Source: PMNU01 sp035479875 (GTDB taxonomy: Bacteria; Patescibacteriota; Saccharimonadia; Saccharimonadales; UBA4665). Taken from it: DNA of 64,000 nt. The notes under the pieces are model-generated. The model was not told the origin of the DNA. It ran no database searches and saw nothing but the letters and a program-made list of their open reading frames with translations. Below are positions 1-7,379 of the stretch, piece after piece. Both the position numbers and the translations under genes were made by a program. Location of the stretch: NCBI GenBank assembly GCA_035479875.1, contig DATIIH010000011.1, forward strand, positions 14,661 to 78,660, read 5' to 3'. Within the stretch, counting starts at the first letter, position 1. Every line of letters begins with the position of its first letter.

Positions 1-46
1 TCGGATAGTTAAGGTTCCACGCACATTCCAATACAGCGACGCCGTG

Positions 47-646
47 ATGCTTTTGCCGCTATTACCTCAGGACCGAACAGCTCCCTTGCTGCTTGACGAC
101 TCGACCTTTCGTCTGGGCTCGGCCACCGTCCAAAAAACGACAGATTATTTTAATAAGCTATTTCCCGATGATGATCCCGCATTTGTCCGCAGAGCAACAA
201 AAAGGCATCTTAGGCGGTCTGTAGCGGTGGCACAAACAAATCCGGCTCGTTTCTGGGCCCCGCGCCTTTCCGAAAGGGTAGTTGGGCGGTGTACCGGACA
301 CTCCGTTACGCTCTGGCCAGGTATGCCGGCCGTGTATTTACGACCCAACATTTTCTTCGATGCCACTAACAAGCTATTTCATGGATCGGACGCAAAAGTT
401 TGGCGTGCAAAAGTATTAGGACATGAAGCTCTCCATGTGCCGGACTGCGAGATTGGAGTAGATCCGGCAGTTACAGAGCTACGCGGCTATCACCTGGACA
501 CGGTAACAGGTAATGTCTTCGGGCTGCACGATGCCGTTGCCGCACAAGTCGAAGCACTACGTCAGGAGCATGCTACACCCGAAGATCCATTTTGTGTAGG
601 TGCACCCCCTACCGACGAACTCGCAAAGCTCGGAGTTCTTAGTTAA
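47..646 (+). CDS. Orphan protein with HExxH motif, possible zinc metallopeptidase
   Basis: I do not recognise this 199-residue protein as a named family. The one informative motif is LGHEALHVPDCE around residues 126-137, which fits HExxH, the zinc-binding and catalytic signature of many metallopeptidases. A third ligand cannot be assigned, although acidic and His residues follow within 20 residues (TELRGYHLD). There is no clear signal peptide, so a cytosolic role is likely. A GTG three bases upstream of the ATG could also serve as the start. It is a lone gene with no visible operon partner. The peptidase assignment rests on one short motif and is tentative; the gene itself is likely real because of its length and the compact fit to the next promoter. 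Confidence 0.6.
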   Translation: MLLPLLPQDRTAPLLLDDSTFRLGSATVQKTTDYFNKLFPDDDPAFVRRATKRHLRRSVAVAQTNPARFWAPRLSERVVGRCTGHSVTLWPGMPAVYLRPNIFFDATNKLFHGSDAKVWRAKVLGHEALHVPDCEIGVDPAVTELRGYHLDTVTGNVFGLHDAVAAQVEALRQEHATPEDPFCVGAPPTDELAKLGVLS

Positions 647-689
647 CCTCTGTGTTCATGATCGCAGATACTGTGCACGTTGAGTTTGC

Positions 690-722
690 TACAATATCTC
701 CATGAAGTTATTGGAACAGTAG
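690..722 (+). promoter_or_regulatory. -10 box and leaderless 6-codon mini-ORF before the hydrolase gene
   Basis: A TACAAT box at 690-695 ends six bases before an ATG at 702. That ATG opens a six-codon frame (MKLLEQ) that ends in TAG at 720-722, one base before the ATG of the hydrolase at 724. The spacing matches the leaderless pattern seen at many other starts here. The mini-ORF could deliver terminating ribosomes to the hydrolase start by translational coupling. No good -35 was found. Confidence 0.45.
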
Positions 723-723
723 T

Positions 724-1335
724 ATGGCCCACCACGTCATCTATATCCCCGGCTTGGCCGATGATAAATTTGGTAGGCTGCAGCATTTTGCCGTGGGCTG
801 TTGGCTGCTACTCGGCGTCCGCCCGCATTACTATCCGATGCACTGGGCCGACAAAAAACCGCTTGGCGGCAAAATGAAGCCGCTTTTGGAGCTTATCGAC
901 AAGCTAGCTGCTTCAGAAGGCGACAAAGTGTCGTTGGTAGCCAGCAGCGCTGGCGCTAGCGTGGCACTCTTGGCATACAAACAACGTGCTGAGCAAATTG
1001 AAGCCGTGGTGTGCATCGCGGGCGCGATTAACGGTGCCGACGAAGTCAACCCGCTTACCTATAAGGCGAATCCGGCGTTTAAGCAGTCGATGTCCGACCT
1101 CCAAGATGTGTTGCCAGAACTCAGCCCTATGGAGCGCTACCGCATTATGTCGATGCATCCACTCAAAGACGAGACGGTGGCTCCGCGTAACACTATCATC
1201 CGCGGCGCTCGCGAGTGGCTGATGCCCGTGAGCGGTCACTCGTTGAGTATCGCCCTGGGCATCACGCTCTATTCGTCCGCTGTTATGCACTTTGTAAAAC
1301 ACCATGGTCAAAAAGAGTTTATTCCTGTACAATAA
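724..1335 (+). CDS. Small alpha/beta hydrolase
   Basis: A 203-residue protein of the alpha/beta-hydrolase fold. It opens with a beta strand and oxyanion-like turn (HHVIYIPGLADDKFG, residues 3-17). The nucleophile elbow is near residue 74 in VSLVASSAGASVALL, a variant of G-x-S-x-G with Ser in the first position. A late His in VSGHSLSIALG (near residue 172) may complete the triad. There is no signal peptide, so it is probably cytosolic. Substrate is unknown; such proteins are often annotated as lipase- or esterase-like. It follows a TACAAT box and a six-codon mini-ORF, and the next operon has its own promoter overlapping its 3' end. Confidence 0.75.
   Translation: MAHHVIYIPGLADDKFGRLQHFAVGCWLLLGVRPHYYPMHWADKKPLGGKMKPLLELIDKLAASEGDKVSLVASSAGASVALLAYKQRAEQIEAVVCIAGAINGADEVNPLTYKANPAFKQSMSDLQDVLPELSPMERYRIMSMHPLKDETVAPRNTIIRGAREWLMPVSGHSLSIALGITLYSSAVMHFVKHHGQKEFIPVQ
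1305..1333 (+). promoter_or_regulatory. Promoter of the hisS-operon leader
   Basis: TGGTCA (1305-1310), a 17-base spacer and TACAAT (1328-1333) form a plausible sigma-70 promoter. The -10 box ends seven bases before the ATG of the leader peptide at 1341, so the transcript would start at or next to that codon. It overlaps the 3' end of the hydrolase gene. Confidence 0.55.
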
Positions 1336-1340
1336 AACGT

Positions 1341-1394
1341 ATGTTTAAGCAAACTAACCAGCATCTGCATACATCGCCGGAGCGTGTCGGTTAG
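1341..1394 (+). CDS. Leader peptide of the PRTase/LOG/PfkB/hisS operon
   Basis: An 18-codon frame (17 residues plus TAG) with two His codons near its middle, CAT-CTG-CAT at codons 8-10, followed by a terminator hairpin. Its product reads MFKQTNQHLHTSPERVG. No Shine-Dalgarno is present, but the frame begins seven bases after a -10 box, as in other leaderless frames here. The operon it precedes ends in histidyl-tRNA synthetase, which makes the His codons suggestive. Translation is not proven; the call rests on position, codon content and the associated alternative hairpins. Confidence 0.5.
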   Translation: MFKQTNQHLHTSPERVG

Positions 1395-1444
1395 TTTAGT
1401 TTTATCTAAGAACAATAAAACGCCGGAGCGCCCGGCGTTTTTTG
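1351..1444 (+). promoter_or_regulatory. Attenuator with competing hairpins before the hisS operon
   Basis: AAACTAACC (1351-1359) pairs perfectly with GGTTAGTTT (1389-1397). GTTTTAT (1398-1404) can pair with ATAAAAC (1415-1421), which overlaps the terminator's 5' side. The sequence CGCCGGAGCG occurs twice, at 1375-1384 inside the leader frame and at 1421-1430 in the terminator, so the upstream copy can also capture the terminator's 3' arm. This set of exclusive pairings is typical of transcription attenuators read by a translating ribosome. The direction of the response cannot be settled by eye. Confidence 0.55.
1417..1444 (+). terminator. Intrinsic terminator in the hisS-operon leader
   Basis: CGCCGG (1421-1426) pairs with CCGGCG (1432-1437), flanked by an A run and a T run. 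It stands about 30 bases before the first structural gene and after the leader peptide, so it probably works as a conditional terminator as well as insulating the hydrolase gene. Confidence 0.8.
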
Positions 1445-1476
1445 TTTGGTAAAAAAGTAAACTTTACGGAGAATTT

Positions 1477-2307
1477 ATGAGTAAACCTTATGTTATTTCT
1501 GCTGAGCTTGACTTGGCAGGTGCGGGCTTTGAGGAAATCGTTGACCCGCAAAGAGTAGATGATTTTAGACAATCACTTGATGCTGAGCTCAGAAGCTATG
1601 GCAAGCAAGTCCAGTGGGTAGACAGCGCCACCCTTAAGGACGGGCTGGCGCAGAGAGTTGCCGCAACACGTTTACCTACAGCAAGTCTTGACCAGCGGTT
1701 CGTACATGGTGCGGCATACTGCCTTGGCATCTCGCGGGCAGTTGACGACAGCCTGCAGGATGTCGGCTATGTGCCACGCGCCGGTTTTCCGGCCATACAA
1801 CGTCAATTGGACGAACTTGCCGCGCGCGAGCAGGAAGTTGTCGTTGTCGATGACGTGCTATTCAGCGGTGAGATGCTCCACCAGCTTCGTACTGATCTCG
1901 CGGCCAGGGGTGTACGGCTTAGCGGTGTCATTTGCGGCATCGCGATAGGTGAGGGCGCCGAAAAGCTAGAAGCAGAGGGAATTGGAGTAGATGCTGTGCT
2001 CCGCTTTGACGACGTAGATGATGAAATATGCGAGCGCGACTTTGCGGTTGTTCCTGGCTCTGGGCGGCGACTCAGTTCCGGCCTTCAAAACGCTTTCTAT
2101 TTTGATAACCTGTATGGTCGTCCAAGCCAATGGGCATCCATCCCAGCGGCCAGAGTGGCAGATTTCTGCGTGAATAGCCTTGAGCGAAATTCTGCCCTGT
2201 TGCGTTCAGAAGTGCCTATGGACTCTATTGGTAACTTCGTTGGCTATCAGGAGACGGGCGCTGCCGTCGCGGCACTTTATAACAGGATCGAAAGGATATC
2301 ACTATGA
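1477..2307 (+). CDS. Phosphoribosyltransferase-like protein
   Basis: A 276-residue protein with a type I phosphoribosyltransferase PRPP-binding loop, VVVVDDVLFSGEML, at about residues 123-136, followed by the usual helix and strand (LRTDLAARGVRLSGVICG). The N-terminal 100 residues are a less conserved hood region. This family transfers a base or other acceptor onto PRPP; the acceptor cannot be read from the sequence. It is the first gene of an operon, preceded by TTACGGAG close to the ATG, and its last codons overlap the next gene (ATGA). Coupling to a LOG-like and a PfkB-like gene suggests nucleotide or nucleoside turnover. Confidence 0.72.
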   Translation: MSKPYVISAELDLAGAGFEEIVDPQRVDDFRQSLDAELRSYGKQVQWVDSATLKDGLAQRVAATRLPTASLDQRFVHGAAYCLGISRAVDDSLQDVGYVPRAGFPAIQRQLDELAAREQEVVVVDDVLFSGEMLHQLRTDLAARGVRLSGVICGIAIGEGAEKLEAEGIGVDAVLRFDDVDDEICERDFAVVPGSGRRLSSGLQNAFYFDNLYGRPSQWASIPAARVADFCVNSLERNSALLRSEVPMDSIGNFVGYQETGAAVAALYNRIERISL

Positions 2308-2846
2308 GAAAGTTTCAGATTGGGGTAATGGGTTCTACGGCCGACCTACAATACACCAAAGAGGTTGAGCAGGCTGCAGAGCGCCTCGGCGAACTCATCG
2401 CTAGTAAGGATGGCATATTGCTATTTGGCGCCGAGAAAGACGCCGACTCATTGTCCACCGCGGCTTGCCGCGGCGCTAGGCGCAAGGGCGGCTTGACCGT
2501 CGGTATTACGTACGGCAAGCACAAAGACATTGTCCAAGAGGATGCAGATGTGATTTTGCCTTGCGGATTGGAGCGCGGTGGTGGCCGTGAATTAGTGCTT
2601 GCTTTGGCGTGTGACGCCATTATTGCCATTAGTGGTGGCTCGGGCACGCTCAATGAGCTAACCGTGGCATACCAGGCCGACATCCCCATGGTCGCCCTCT
2701 ACGGTTTCGGCGGCTGGGCCGACCGGCTAGCCGGTGAATTTCTGGATGCCCGAAAGCGGCGCAGCGTACTAAAAGCAAGCAGCCCGGAAGAGGCGGTGAA
2801 GCTTGCATTCCGCGAAGCAGAAAGGTACCGCAAACAGTATGCGTAG
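2304..2846 (+). CDS. LOG-like (SLOG/TIGR00725-type) nucleotide-binding protein
   Basis: A 180-residue Rossmann-like protein of the LOG / lysine-decarboxylase-like superfamily. It has an N-terminal strand and glycine turn (IGVMGSTAD), a middle FGAEKDADS region, and the signature SGGSGTLNE near residues 112-120. That matches the PGGxGTxxE motif of cytokinin-activating LOG phosphoribohydrolases except that the Pro is Ser. LOG enzymes split nucleoside monophosphates into base and ribose 5-phosphate, but many relatives only bind nucleotides. It starts inside the last codons of the PRTase gene and its stop lies within the start of the PfkB gene, so the three are translationally coupled. Confidence 0.75.
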   Translation: MRKFQIGVMGSTADLQYTKEVEQAAERLGELIASKDGILLFGAEKDADSLSTAACRGARRKGGLTVGITYGKHKDIVQEDADVILPCGLERGGGRELVLALACDAIIAISGGSGTLNELTVAYQADIPMVALYGFGGWADRLAGEFLDARKRRSVLKASSPEEAVKLAFREAERYRKQYA

Positions 2847-3582
2847 CACGGCGATGATATCCGTCATCAGCTCTTGGAGTACTGACGTTTTTGTTAATCA
2901 GGCAGGGGACGTACTCGCTGTAAAGGACGGCGGCCCAGGCCTATTCTTGACCCGGGCTCTGGCCCAAGAAACGGTGAGCTTTAAGACGCATGCAGCGAGC
3001 CCTGTGGCAGTCGAAATTTTGTTAACAAACGCCGGGGAACTTGGCCGCATTCCAAATCCGCCGATGCCCCGGATACTCGATACGTCAATGTTTGCTGCGT
3101 GGACGATTGTCTCGTCTATTAGTGAAGAGTGGCAGTTCTCGCCGCAGGCCGAGCTCCCCGGAAGAGTGTGTGTCGACGTTCAAGGTTTTGTTCGCGACCC
3201 CGGCAACTTTGGCGGCAAACGTCAGTGGGGAGGGCCTCCGGGCTCCGCCATTCGGCCGTACTGTTTGAAAGGCACGCGCCAAGAGATGCAATATATTGAG
3301 CCGGCGCTACTCGAGGAACAGAAACAGCGGCTACTGGTGATTACCGATGGCTCGGAAGGCGTTGAGCTCTATTTTGGCGGCGAACGCTGTAAAGTGCGAT
3401 GTCCCCGGGTGGTTGCCTCGACTGATACTGTTGGCGCTGGCGACACGTTCTTTGGCCACTTTATCGCGCGGTTGGCCAAGGGGGCCGAACCGTCGACTGC
3501 CGCCAAGTACGCCGCCCGTCAGACGGTAGCTTTTTTGGAGCGCAAAAGCACGAATTCGACTAATCCTGTAACTGAAGTATAA
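2839..3582 (+). CDS. PfkB-family carbohydrate/nucleoside kinase
   Basis: A 247-residue ribokinase-like protein. The catalytic signature STDTVGAGDTFFGHF (near residues 194-208) contains the anion hole GAGD with the catalytic base Asp. GGPGLFLTRAL near residue 33 forms the substrate-side glycine motif, and VCVDVQGFVR and VITDGSEGVELY match conserved strands. At under 250 residues it is short for the family, mostly in the N-terminal lid. ATG 2839 is preferred because it overlaps the preceding stop by a few bases; an in-frame ATG at 2803 would cause a long overlap. Substrate is unknown; the PRTase and LOG neighbours suggest a nucleoside or sugar from nucleotide breakdown. Confidence 0.78.
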   Translation: MRSTAMISVISSWSTDVFVNQAGDVLAVKDGGPGLFLTRALAQETVSFKTHAASPVAVEILLTNAGELGRIPNPPMPRILDTSMFAAWTIVSSISEEWQFSPQAELPGRVCVDVQGFVRDPGNFGGKRQWGGPPGSAIRPYCLKGTRQEMQYIEPALLEEQKQRLLVITDGSEGVELYFGGERCKVRCPRVVASTDTVGAGDTFFGHFIARLAKGAEPSTAAKYAARQTVAFLERKSTNSTNPVTEV

Positions 3583-3593
3583 TGGGGATAATT

Positions 3594-4904
3594 ATGGCAT
3601 TACCTACTCAACCTTATAAAGGGGCGCGCGATTTTTACCCCGAAGATAAACGCTTACAAAAGTATATGTTTGCCGCCATGCGTCGCGTGGCCGAGCGCTT
3701 TGGCTATGAGGAATACGACGCGCCGATTCTTGAGCCGCTCGAGCTATTTTTAGCCAAAACAGGCGAAGAAATCGTCAACGAACAAACATACACCTTTACC
3801 GACCGTGGCGGCCGCCAAGTGGTAATCCGCCCAGAGATGACGCCCACCGTGAGCCGCATGGTCGCCGGCAAGCGCCAAGAGTTGGCGTATCCGTTGCGTT
3901 GGTACTCAATTCCCAACCTCTGGCGCTACGAGCGACCACAGCACGGCCGTCTGCGCGAGCACTGGCAGCTCAACGTCGACATTTTTGGCGTGGGCAACCT
4001 GTTGGCCGAGGCTGAGGTGATCCAAGTAGTCGACGGTATTCTTAAGGCCGTAGGCGGCACGCACGACATGTATACCATCCGCGTCAGCAGCCGCAAGCTT
4101 ATGGACTTTATCTTTAGCCAATACTTACACCTCGACGGCGTGCAGACGCACATGGTCAGTAAACTCGTCGACCGCATGCACAAGCTGCCGCGCGAAACGT
4201 TCTTGGCCGAAGTAGACGCGGTATTTACTCCCAGTCAGCGCGATGCTCACGCGAGCGAAAAGTTGTTAGGCCTGCTCAAGACTAAAACCATTGAGCACCT
4301 GCCCGAAGTTATCCGTCAGAGCACGCCGGCTATGGAGCTGCAAGAGTTGCTGCACACGTTGCGCGAGGCACACATCTCCAACGCAGTTTTTGATCCGACT
4401 ATTATGCGTGGATTTGATTACTACACCGGCATTGTGTTCGAAGTCTTTGACGAGAACCCTGACAATAATCGTTCAATGGCTGGGGGCGGCCGTTACGATG
4501 GCCTCGTAGGGCTATTCGGAGTAGAACCCGTACCAACCGTAGGCTGGGCTATGGGCGACGTCACCCTCCAAAGTTTTATCCAAGGCCACAAATTGTTGCC
4601 CGCCCTCCGGCCCGAAACCGACGTATATGTGGTGCTCATCGGTAACGTCTATGCCGACGCACAAAGGGTTATCGCCGAAATGCGCGACATGGATGTGAAC
4701 GTGGCCGTCGACATCAGCGACGCCAAAACCGAAAAGCAACTCAAAATGGCGGTTAAGAAAGGCGTGCACTATGCCATGTTCATCGGCGAAAAAGAGATTA
4801 AAGAAGAACAGTACGAGATTAAAAACTTGATGACTGGCGTTGCCGAGCGTCATAGTGTGGCGCGCATCGTGAGTATCGTCAAAGACTATCGCGGCGATGA
4901 ATAA
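3594..4904 (+). CDS. hisS: Histidyl-tRNA synthetase
   Basis: Class II aminoacyl-tRNA synthetase that charges tRNA-His. Motif 2 is present as RPEMTPTVSRM, where the family usually has RPEGT. The histidine-specific motif appears as RGFDYYTGIVFEVFD and motif 3 as GGGRYDGLVGLFG followed by VGWAMGDV. The C-terminal anticodon-binding domain follows (TDVYVVLIGN onward). I chose ATG 3594 because GGGG sits six bases upstream and MALPTQPYKGARDFYP is the usual beginning; ATG 3582 overlaps the kinase stop and would add four residues. It is the last gene of the attenuator-controlled operon, and the leader peptide holds two His codons. Confidence 0.95.
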   Translation: MALPTQPYKGARDFYPEDKRLQKYMFAAMRRVAERFGYEEYDAPILEPLELFLAKTGEEIVNEQTYTFTDRGGRQVVIRPEMTPTVSRMVAGKRQELAYPLRWYSIPNLWRYERPQHGRLREHWQLNVDIFGVGNLLAEAEVIQVVDGILKAVGGTHDMYTIRVSSRKLMDFIFSQYLHLDGVQTHMVSKLVDRMHKLPRETFLAEVDAVFTPSQRDAHASEKLLGLLKTKTIEHLPEVIRQSTPAMELQELLHTLREAHISNAVFDPTIMRGFDYYTGIVFEVFDENPDNNRSMAGGGRYDGLVGLFGVEPVPTVGWAMGDVTLQSFIQGHKLLPALRPETDVYVVLIGNVYADAQRVIAEMRDMDVNVAVDISDAKTEKQLKMAVKKGVHYAMFIGEKEIKEEQYEIKNLMTGVAERHSVARIVSIVKDYRGDE

Positions 4905-4911
4905 ACAGAAC

Positions 4912-4940
4912 TGGCAAAAGCCGCTCTAATCTGTTACAGT
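4912..4940 (+). promoter_or_regulatory. Promoter of tig, near-leaderless
   Basis: TGGCAA (4912-4917), a 17-base spacer and TACAGT (4935-4940). The -10 box ends eight bases before the ATG at 4949, and there is no Shine-Dalgarno, so the mRNA would be leaderless or nearly so. Confidence 0.5.
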
Positions 4941-4948
4941 TGGTACTT

Positions 4949-6235
4949 ATGCAAGTTACTAAGAAGAATCTAACCGACACCAAAGTACAGTTAAAACTAG
5001 TAGCCGACGATTTTGAGTTGCTGCGCACCCTTAAAGAGCAGACACTTAAGGCGCTCGGGGCTGACGTTAAGATTCAAGGCTTCCGAGTCGGCAAAGCGCC
5101 GCTTGCCATCCTCGAGAAGAACCTTGACTCTACGCGCGTGCAAAGCGAATTTTTGGACCGCGCCATCAACAAGCTGTACGTTGATGCATTAGACCAAGAA
5201 AAGCTGCGTCCCGTTGAGCAGCCCGAGGTTAAAATCCTCAAATTTGTACCCTATGACCAGCTCGAAGTTGAAGTCCAAGTAGAGGCTGTAGGCAAAATCA
5301 CCTTGCCGGACTACAAAAAGATACGTTTGAGCGCCGAAAAGGTGAGCGTGGCAGCCAAAGAAATTGACGATGTTATAACCCAACTGCGCGCCCGCGAGGC
5401 CGAGCGCAAAGAAGTAGCCCGCGCCGCCAAAAATGGCGACCAAGTGACTATCGACTTCGTGGGTATAGACGCCAAAACCAAGGAGTCGATTGCCGGTGCC
5501 GACGGCAAGGACTACCCTCTGACTCTAGGTAGCAACACGTTTATCCCTGGCTTTGAGCCGGAAGTAATCGGCCTTAAGGCAGGTGACGAGAAAACCTTTA
5601 CCATAACGTTCCCTAAAGACTACGGCGCTGCCTCACTGCAGAATCGCAAAGTGAGTTTTACGGTGACTGCTAAGAAAGTAGACGAATTGGTAGAGCCCAA
5701 ACTCGACGACGCGTTTGCGACTAAGGTCGGCCCCTTCAAGACGGTTACTGAGCTCAAAGACGACATTAAAAAAGAGCTCACCGCCCGCAAAGAGCAAGAT
5801 GCCGAGCAAAAGTTTAATGACGAGCTCATTACGCAGATTGCCAATAAAGCCAAGGTTGCTATCCCCGAAGTACTGGTAGACGAGCAAGTGGCGCGTCTGA
5901 TTCAGGACCAACGTCAGAATGTGATGTACCAAGGCCTAACTTGGCAAGACTACCTCAAACAAGAAGGCGTTACCGAAGAGCAGTTTAAGGCCGAGCAGCG
6001 CCCCGCAGCCGAGCTGCGCGTCAAAGCCGGTCTGGTTTTAGCCGAAATCGCCGAAGCTGAGCGGGTAGATATTACCTCCCAGGAACTGACCAACTACATG
6101 GCTGCACTCAAGGCTCGCTACACCGATCCCCAAATGCAGGCCCAGTTGGCCAAGCCCGAAGCACAGCGCGAGATTGCCTCGCGCCTCCTGACCGAAAAAA
6201 CGGTGGCTAAGCTCACCGCATATGCTCGAGCTTGA
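4949..6235 (+). CDS. tig: Trigger factor, ribosome-associated chaperone
   Basis: Peptidyl-prolyl isomerase and chaperone that binds uL23 at the ribosome exit tunnel. The N-terminal ribosome-binding domain contains the signature GFRVGKAP (residues 44-51; GFRxGKxP in the family). The FKBP-like domain lies around residues 150-240 (NGDQVTIDFVG, FIPGFE, KTFTITFPKDYG), followed by the helical C-terminal arms. At 428 residues it has normal length. ATG 4949 is used because upstream TTG 4940 lies in the -10 region. As in many bacteria it sits close to clpP, with a short damaged gene in between. Confidence 0.95.
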   Translation: MQVTKKNLTDTKVQLKLVADDFELLRTLKEQTLKALGADVKIQGFRVGKAPLAILEKNLDSTRVQSEFLDRAINKLYVDALDQEKLRPVEQPEVKILKFVPYDQLEVEVQVEAVGKITLPDYKKIRLSAEKVSVAAKEIDDVITQLRAREAERKEVARAAKNGDQVTIDFVGIDAKTKESIAGADGKDYPLTLGSNTFIPGFEPEVIGLKAGDEKTFTITFPKDYGAASLQNRKVSFTVTAKKVDELVEPKLDDAFATKVGPFKTVTELKDDIKKELTARKEQDAEQKFNDELITQIANKAKVAIPEVLVDEQVARLIQDQRQNVMYQGLTWQDYLKQEGVTEEQFKAEQRPAAELRVKAGLVLAEIAEAERVDITSQELTNYMAALKARYTDPQMQAQLAKPEAQREIASRLLTEKTVAKLTAYARA

Positions 6236-6649
6236 TACCCATCCTCGCCAATTGGCTATAGATGACATTGTGCCTGACCTTTGGGCGCAATGGGTACTAA
6301 CCAATCCGAACGTCGGCCCCTTTGAATATATAGACGCGGTCAGCGCCCTATCCGAGCCGGCCGCCGCGGCTCTATATGAGGTGTTCTGCGCCAGAGCTGA
6401 CGACGATGACAGTATGTATACAAACGCCCTATTTGGCCTATGGGAGCTGAGCGAACAGTTCGGCGCCAGCCCGGGTCATACCGAAGCGGTGACAGCCATC
6501 TGCTTGTTGAGCTGTCTCGCATCGATGCCGTTATGGACCTGAGCCCCGAAGACAGCCAGTTACGGACGGAGTGTGCCGTGACCTGCGTGGCAATGCTGGA
6601 TGAAGCATTCCTACTGGGCGCGCGCAGCCACTCAAGAGCAGATAGCTAG
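6222..6649 (+). pseudogene. Small orphan gene with an apparent frameshift
   Basis: Two overlapping frames look like one gene of about 140 residues. The first (6222-6542) overlaps the end of tig by 14 bases and ends in TGA. The second frame, open to the TAG at 6647-6649, continues with plausible sequence from about 6505 (VELSRIDAVMDLSPEDSQ). Acidic, helix-rich composition runs through both halves. One base gained or lost near 6495-6510 would join them. It has no recognisable family. It could be a true pseudogene, an assembly error or programmed frameshifting. Confidence 0.4.
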
Positions 6650-6672
6650 CACTCTTGACTGCCGAGTGCTAA
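6646..6672 (+). promoter_or_regulatory. CIRCE operator (HrcA site) of clpP
   Basis: CTAGCACTC, nine bases, then GAGTGCTAA. The HrcA consensus is TTAGCACTC-N9-GAGTGCTAA, so 17 of 18 defined bases match and the spacer is exact. The operator overlaps the -35 box, which lies in its spacer, so bound repressor would block RNA polymerase. HrcA itself is not in this window. Confidence 0.9.
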
Positions 6673-6683
6673 TTATCTATACT
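6655..6683 (+). promoter_or_regulatory. clpP promoter, leaderless
   Basis: TTGACT (6655-6660), a 17-base spacer, TATACT (6678-6683). Only seven bases separate the -10 box from the ATG at 6691, so transcription should begin at the start codon. There is no Shine-Dalgarno. Confidence 0.85.
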
Positions 6684-6690
6684 GATACAC

Positions 6691-7296
6691 ATGAACACTC
6701 CAACTAGCATTTTGATCCCAACCGTAATTGAGAGCGACGGCCGCACCGAGCGCGCCTACGACATCTACAGCCGCCTTCTAAAAGACCGCATTATCTTTTT
6801 AGGCTCGGACGTTAACGAGCACACCGCCAACCTTGTGGTTGCCCAGTTCTTGTTCTTGCAAGCCGAAGACGCCAAAAAGGACATTTTCTTTTACATCAAC
6901 AGTCCTGGTGGCAGTGTGTACGACGCACTCGCCATCTACGACACAATGCAGTATGTCACCAACGACGTGCAAACCGTAGGAATCGGCGTACAGGCTTCGG
7001 CCGCAGCCTTCTTGCTCAGCAGCGGCACCAAAGGCAAGCGCTTTACATTGCCTAATGCCACAGTAATGATTCACCAACCGTCTAGCGGCACCCGCGGTAA
7101 AGTTACCGATATGGAGATTGACCTCAAAGAAGGCCTGCGCATCAAGCATCGCCTTAACGAGATTATGGCCCGCAACACCGGTCAAAAGGTAGAGAAGATC
7201 GCCGCAGACATGGAGCGCGATTACTGGATGACCGCCGAAGACGCCAAGAAGTACGGCATCATCGACAAGGTCATCACTACCCCACCCAAAGCCTAG
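6691..7296 (+). CDS. clpP: ATP-dependent Clp protease proteolytic subunit
   Basis: The 201-residue serine peptidase that forms the tetradecameric barrel of Clp proteases. The nucleophile Ser lies in GVQASAAAFLLSSG (near residue 98), the catalytic His in NATVMIHQPS (near residue 127), and the Asp is expected in the EIDLKEG/MERDYWM region. The strand FYINSPGGSVYDALAIYD forms the substrate groove. Length is typical and a short propeptide may be present. It is a single-gene transcript under a CIRCE operator, which suggests heat or protein-stress induction through HrcA. No clpX is seen nearby. Confidence 0.97.
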   Translation: MNTPTSILIPTVIESDGRTERAYDIYSRLLKDRIIFLGSDVNEHTANLVVAQFLFLQAEDAKKDIFFYINSPGGSVYDALAIYDTMQYVTNDVQTVGIGVQASAAAFLLSSGTKGKRFTLPNATVMIHQPSSGTRGKVTDMEIDLKEGLRIKHRLNEIMARNTGQKVEKIAADMERDYWMTAEDAKKYGIIDKVITTPPKA

Positions 7297-7320
7297 CGTC
7301 TACAAACTCCATCTTTAGCA

Positions 7321-7349
7321 TTGCTTTGTAGGGTGTACGCGCCTATAAT
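7321..7349 (+). promoter_or_regulatory. Promoter of the 7380 gene
   Basis: TTGCTT (7321-7326), a 17-base spacer, TATAAT (7344-7349). The likely start lies about 25 bases upstream of the ATG at 7380. AAGGA at 7360-7364 is a distant ribosome-binding candidate. Confidence 0.6.
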
Positions 7350-7379
7350 GCGGACAATCTTAAGGATGTTCCGAAGCAG

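Noticed and set aside
1336..1476. T-box riboswitch before the hisS operon.
   Set aside because: No T-box core (AGGGUGGNACCGCG-like) or specifier loop is present; the leader peptide model fits better.
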